Shown here: positions 59,456 to 59,884 of the stretch, piece by piece | Numbering within the stretch: the stretch's first letter is position 1 | How the letters are laid out: the number at the start of each line of letters is the position of its first letter | Source of the DNA: Ophiosphaerella korrae | Lineage: Eukaryota; Ascomycota; Dothideomycetes; Pleosporales; Phaeosphaeriaceae | NCBI GenBank assembly: GCA_028456385.1 | Contig: JALNQF010000253.1 | Coordinates: 1 to 59,884, forward strand | Direction: 5' to 3' | DNA length: 59,884 nucleotides | Notes under the pieces: generated by a model | Seen by the model: the letters and a program-made list of their open reading frames with translations, nothing else | The model's database searches: none | What the model was told of the DNA's origin: nothing | Program-made: the position numbers and the translations under genes

Positions 59456-59884
59456 ATTAGATACTTAATACGCAATTAGATACGCGATTATATATATTAT
59501 CGCTAAGCTACTAACTTTACTATAGCTAAAAGGATTATAGCCTTAACTATTATAAATAAAGGAATTAAATAAAGAATCTTATATATAAAGAGATAGACTA
59601 TATTAGTATAACTAATATAATAAAGAAACTAGTACTTTAATAGAAAGAGTATTAAAGATCTAGCTTACTACTATCTTAAGAGACCTAGCTAAGACTACTA
59701 TATTGTAGATATATAGATAGAGCGTAGGGCTAGAGATAGATAGTAGAATTAATCTACTTAGTTTATACCTAGTACTATTAAGTTATAAGTAATTAATCTA
59801 AAAAAGAGCTTTTCTAAAAGCCTTAGTATCCCTCTCTAATAAGGCCCTTATATAGCTATTATAAAAAAGCCTTTTTATTAAACT
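59456..59884. other. Unassigned A+T-rich sequence at the right edge
   Basis: The homology to gag of D stops at 59455. The next bases carry two copies of a (C/G)AATTAGATACG(C)-like unit (about 59470-59495), then sequence with short inverted matches. It may be an LTR of a further element cut by the window end. Confidence 0.4.

Overview
The window looks like a chromosomal segment of a filamentous ascomycete, possibly a dothideomycete; the class is a guess. It has a GT..AG intron with a branch site in a cytochrome P450 gene, fungal-type nitrilase and lipoxygenase genes, a pogo/Fot-type DNA transposon, Ty3/gypsy chromoviruses with chromodomains, and the signature of repeat-induced point mutation (RIP, C:G to T:A mainly at CpA). 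About two thirds of the window, including almost everything from 26.5 kb on, is an extreme A+T isochore in which ATG, TGG and TGA have almost vanished and TAG/TAA have taken their place. Very few open frames survive there although most of the DNA is former coding sequence. I see no gene that is certainly intact.

Layout. 0-8.2 kb: a gene-poor relic zone of moderate GC. It holds an internally deleted pogo-like element (827-1963), an unrecognised dead gene on the minus strand (about 2000-3260) and a broken Ser/Thr-rich secreted or cell-wall protein gene with a C-terminal lectin/CBM-like tail (5012-8100). 8.2-18.8 kb: a very large dead gene of about 1,250 codons (F-box-like start, then a Trp-rich multi-spanning membrane protein), readable in one frame only if TAG/TAA are taken as mutated Trp/Gln. 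It is split by a complete gypsy element (11181-17944, TSD CCTAT). 19.2-25.8 kb: an island of ordinary base composition with a dead nitrilase, an unrecognised minus-strand gene, a dead manganese-type lipoxygenase and a nearly intact P450. The lipoxygenase and P450 are divergent across about 1 kb, which suggests a lost oxylipin or secondary-metabolite locus.

26.5-59.9 kb is a stack of nested LTR retrotransposons. Element A (+, 26532-40833) contains element B (+, 32375-39406, TSD AGAAA). A abuts a gypsy fragment C (-, 40834-43769). C is interrupted by element D (-, 43770-59455, 5' end missing). D is interrupted by chromovirus F (+, 45628-55042, TSD TATCT), whose 3' LTR holds a small non-autonomous LTR element G (+, 52661-54989, TSD CTATC). 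The insertion order C, then D, then F, then G follows directly from the interrupted reading.

Most interesting points: the mutation footprint is sharper than plain CpA (TCA/CCA and TGA/TGG almost gone, ACA/GCA and TGT/TGC persisting); the hidden ~1,250-codon gene; catalytic residues of nitrilase, lipoxygenase and zinc knuckles turned to Tyr; and a possible antisense gene that starts near the 3' LTR and recurs in three gypsy copies.
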